Origin: Amaranthus tricolor
Lineage: Eukaryota; Streptophyta; Magnoliopsida; Caryophyllales; Amaranthaceae
Assembly (NCBI RefSeq): GCF_026212465.1
Contig: NC_080050.1
Location: 31,171,070-31,235,069, forward strand
Direction of reading: 5' to 3'
DNA: 64,000 bases
Shown here: piece by piece, positions 60,745 to 64,000 of the stretch
Position numbering within the stretch: position 1 is the first letter of the stretch
Layout: each line of letters starts with the position of its first letter
The notes under the pieces: generated by a model
What the model was told of the DNA's origin: nothing
Database searches by the model: none
Seen by the model: the letters and a program-made list of their open reading frames with translations, nothing else
Made by a program: the position numbers and the translations under genes

Positions 60745-61543
60745 ATGGATAAAGGAAAAAGACCTGCTGAAAGGGAAAGTAGTACCCTAGAAGAACCATG
60801 GAGAGCCTTAGTAAATATACCAGTGTGGGCAGAGATAGAAACATCAAAAATTTGGGACAAGAAAGAAGGAGAGAGTGAGCTAGATTATAAGCGCAGGATG
60901 GAGATGATCTATAAAAAGTCTCGGCAAGTTTATGAGGGAATAATAGCTGAGGGAATTGCTGAATTGATTGAGAGAATTGCTCAATTGGAGCGAGAGTTTG
61001 ATAGATGGGATAGAGGAATGGATGTTGTAGACAATGAGAGATGTAAGAATGCTGAGGCTAGTGGGGCAAGAGCTGAGATTGTTGAGAAGGATGTTCCAGT
61101 GGTCGACCCTAACTCAGTTCTGCAGATAGATTTTGATAAGGAGGATCCTGAGGAGGATCTAGGAGAAGATCCCGAGGAAGTCCTCGAAGAAGGTCTGGAG
61201 GAAAAATACTTGGGGAAATTCCGAGGAGGAGGCTGAAGAGTTTTATGAGGATAGTGCGGAAGGGGGATATAATGCTGATATGGAGGTAGAAGCAGCTGAT
61301 AGGGAAGATAATATGAGCAAGAGTGATAGTGATATTACAATGTGGGAAGAAATATTACCCGAACCAGAAACTGTTGAGCTTTTAGATTCTGAGGAACAAC
61401 TAGATATGAGTGACTCCCTACCCATAGAGACACCCACTGATTCTGATAGCACATCCAGTGACGACTCCGGGGATGCTGATTTTGACCCTGACTTATATGA
61501 GGAAGATCGGGACCGTATGGATGCATCGCCTTTTACTATATGA
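60745..61543 (+). pseudogene. Extra acidic reading frame between LTR and gag, broken by one frameshift
   Basis: The first part (60745-61236) begins MDKGKRPAERESSTLEEPWR and turns strongly acidic (DPEEDLGEDPEEVLEEGLEE). Near 61205 an A-run (GGAAAAATAC) changes the frame. The other frame continues the same acidic composition (SEEEAEEFYEDSAEGG) to 61543, ending DRDRMDASPFTI. Together this would be about 265 residues. It shows no gag, zinc-finger or enzyme motif. It lies about 500 bp ahead of gag. Some plant gypsy elements carry an additional frame here; its function is unknown. Confidence 0.55.
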
Positions 61544-62058
61544 TCTTGCTTTTGATTGTAGTATTTATGCTTATGATTTTATATGAGTATTTTCACGCTA
61601 ATAATGATGTATGGATATTCTGTCGAGAAGTTTCTTTTGTTTTGTTTTGACAATATGGTTATGAAGAACGGTGATTATTTGGGATTTTGTACCCAAGTAT
61701 TTTGGAATTTAATAATATGTTATGGCAGAGTATGCGGGTTGAATTATAATATCATCTTAATTTTCTGTTTAATTATTTATAACCTCTTCTCATTAGCTAA
61801 ATTTGTGAAGTTTGATATATTATGATATTGAAATTTTGTGAATATTGAGCATTAGTATAATTAATTAAAATATTTTTTTTATTTGGCGGAAGCTTAGGAG
61901 CCGATTAATAGGCTCAACTTTTTAATTCTACCAACTATTAGGATAGACTTCCTTATCTCTAAGAAGTTATATTAGCCTAAGTTTTGTTTAACCTCAATGA
62001 TGGAAATAGAATATTTATATATATACCTTGTTTATTAAAATGCCGTATACCTTCCATC
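61544..62058 (+). other. Non-coding spacer between the acidic frame and gag
   Basis: AT-rich leader inside the retrotransposon. I see nothing that I can name. Confidence 0.5.
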
Positions 62059-63199
62059 ATGCCTCCATTCTTGAGAAAGAACGGAAATAGAGGTCACTTT
62101 GACCGTGTACTTCGGAACCTAGTGAAAGCCCTAGTTGGTACAAGAAACCCCAGACAGAAATCCTTGGAAGAGAGGGCTTCATCGATTAGTAAGAGAATAG
62201 CCCAGAGTAAGCGCTTTACTTATGATGGTAAAGGACAACCTTTTGCGCTGGAAAACTGGCTTCGAGAGTTTGACAAACTCTTTAGTGTAGTTCGATATCC
62301 CGCGGAATTTATGGTCGACCAGGCTGCATTTTATCTGGTCGAAGATGATGACTACTGGTGGACACATAGTAAGGCGAGGCTGATAAAGGAGAATGATGGT
62401 GAATTAAGCTGGGAACGTTTTAAGGGAGCGTTAAGGATCAATTCTATTCCCCTCACGTGAGGACAGATAAGTCAAACGAGTTTTCTAGGTTTGAAATGGG
62501 GAATTTAACAGTGCATGCGTATTATCAGAAATTTACGGAATTTCTGAAGTTTTGCCCTGAGGACGTCTCGACTGAAACAAAGAAAATGCAACGCTTCGAA
62601 TTGGGTTTATCGTACGAGATTCAAAAACACATTGAGATCGATAGTTACGATACTTAAGACTAGTTATATAAGAGGGCAGCCCAGATAGGAAATGTTATTA
62701 GGAAGGAGCAGGAGAAGTTGGCCCATAGTGGGGACAAAAGGAGGGAACCTATGTTCCAGAATGCAGAGAGCGGAAGTAATCATGCACAAAACCACTTTAA
62801 GAAATACAAAACCTATGGGGTTATCAAGAAAAAGTGTACTAGCCAGGACAGTCAAGTAAAGGTGGGAGAGGTTCGATATCTGAGGCCAGGGTACAGAAAC
62901 CACTTTATGACCGCAATGGAAAGGAAAGAATTTATAACTGTAAGAGATGCCAGAAAAATCATCCAGGGAGAGATTGTCAGGGAGCATTAGTGGACTGTTC
63001 ATACTGTGGTAAATCGTGTCATAGAATGTATGAGTGTTATGCTCGATTGGGACAACAAGAGCCTAAAGGGGGCAATCACAGAGGTTTTCTACAACAACGC
63101 TTCGATAATGGTCGGAGTGGTAATGACACGAGAAGTGGAAATAAAAACGGTGGTGGTTATGGTAGAAACCCTGGGGGTGTCTCAAACCTTAGGTTTTAA
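62059..63199 (+). pseudogene. Gag of the gypsy element, with frameshift and stops
   Basis: Starts MPPFLRKNGNRGHF. The retrotransposon gag core is visible as ENWLREFDKLFSVVRYP, DQAAFYLVEDDDYWW and LSWERFKGALR. A frameshift near 62435 moves the continuation (FYSPHVRTDKSNEF... then CPEDVSTETKKM) to another frame. That frame has two stops close together (about 62655 and 62661) before continuing YKRAAQIGNVIRKEQEK. Two zinc knuckles follow in one frame: CKRCQKNHPGRDC (62939-62977, CX2CX3HX4C) and CSYCGKSCHRMYEC (62996-63037, CX2CX4HX4C). These bind the element RNA. The breaks mean no full Gag is made. Confidence 0.75.
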
Positions 63200-63342
63200 A
63201 GAAATCATTTCGGAATTCAGCAACCTCAAGGGAATGCTAGGAATGAGAACCTTCCTGGACAAGAGGTAGTCAAGAAGGCGCTACCCTAGTCTTTCAAAAT
63301 AATGGCAAACTATCAGCAGTTAACGCTAGGGAAGCAACACAA

Positions 63343-64000
63343 GTGTCCGATGTGGTCACAGGTACTTTTTGCATCAATTCAAAGTCTGATAAAGTTCTTT
63401 TTGATTCTGGTGCATCGTACTCGTTTATTTCTAAGTCTAGAATTAAAGACTTAGGATTGGAAAATCCCGAGAAAACATCTTTCTCAGTCGCTATTCCTTC
63501 CGGAGAGACCTTTCATTGTAGTATTTTATTTCGTGGGGTGTCGGTCAATATAGGAAAGACAAAATCTCGAGTGATTTGTTTCTTTGGAAATGGAAGGTCT
63601 AGATGTAATCCTTGGGATGGATTGGTTGGGTATATATAAGGCATTAATATATTGTGAGGGGCAATCTGTAACACTAAGCGGACCCCGAGGAGAGAAAGTT
63701 AAATATAGAAAGCTTCCCAAGGACCCAAGGTAAAAATCATATCGTCATTGAAGGTCAAGAAGTTAATCAAGCAAGGGCAACCGTGGTTTCTGTGTAGTAT
63801 AAGTAAGGTGAAGGAGCGGGAGGTGCGACTTGAGAACATTCCGGTGGTCTGTGATTTTAAGGATGTTTGTCCAGAAGAACTTCCTGGTATGCCGCCAAGA
63901 AGGGACGTGGACTTTTCGATTGACTTAATCCCTGGGACAGGGCCAATTTCAAAAGCTCTTTACCGAATGGCCCAAACGGAGATGGAAGAATTGAAAGTCC
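63343..64000 (+). pseudogene. Pol start of the gypsy element: aspartic protease and beginning of reverse transcriptase, frameshifted
   Basis: The protease active site is FDSGAS (63409-63426), followed by SFISKSRIKDLGL. The expected ILGMDWLGIYK end of the protease is present but in a different frame (about 63607-63640), so at least one frameshift occurs near 63570. From about 63835 the typical link into reverse transcriptase is read as DVCPEELPGMPPRRDVDFSI followed by DLIPGTGPISKALYRMA. The window ends before the catalytic YVDD region. Clade assignment needs the rest of pol. Confidence 0.75.

Noticed and set aside
62664..63002. Minus-strand frame of 112 codons opposite gag
   Set aside because: Shadow of the gag coding strand, whose zinc knuckles are clear on the + strand.

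Overview
The window is nuclear DNA of a flowering plant, most likely a eudicot. It is AT-rich, with GT-AG introns, intronless and multi-exon genes of plant families, TATAAATA boxes, and many plant transposons: Stowaway-like and Mutator-like MITEs, Ty1/copia and Ty3/gypsy LTRs, and a CACTA end. I cannot name the species.

Layout. Bases 1-620 are an inverted-repeat microsatellite block. Bases 1314-14290 hold a 12-exon gene for a DUF2045 (KIAA0930-like) protein with one GC-AG intron and large repeat-filled introns. Bases 17448-17894 hold an intronless group-S-type bZIP factor. Bases 19982-27379 hold an 18-exon kinesin-7 (KIN-7N-like, CENP-E type). Bases 32942-35629 hold a three-exon DUF4378 gene, flanked on both sides by related solo-LTR-like sequences. 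All four genes are on the + strand.

From about 37 kb onward the window is accessory DNA. Its most notable content is a minus-strand cluster of small secreted four-cysteine proteins that I cannot assign to a known family. There are two good copies (39871-40251 and 50953-51318), a copy with an altered C-terminus (55254-55607), a distant paralogue whose natural ATG is out of frame by one base in an A-run (45301-45770), and gene-start stubs (38318-38485, 49488-49655, 53299-53400). Three sets of segmental duplications tie the cluster together. The copy at 39.9 kb is a visible chimera: its 3' half matches the 51 kb copy and its 5' half and promoter match the 55 kb copy. The copies share a TATA box and an upstream ACGTG-containing block, so they were probably co-regulated.

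Transposons fill the spaces: a 1112-bp Mutator-like foldback element with a perfect 9-bp target duplication, about 600 bp of (TA)n, a 22-bp minisatellite, and at the right edge a CACTA terminus cut by a Ty3/gypsy retrotransposon. That element shows a 2.2-kb 5' LTR, a Met-tRNA primer site, an extra acidic reading frame, broken gag and protease, and the start of reverse transcriptase, running off the window.
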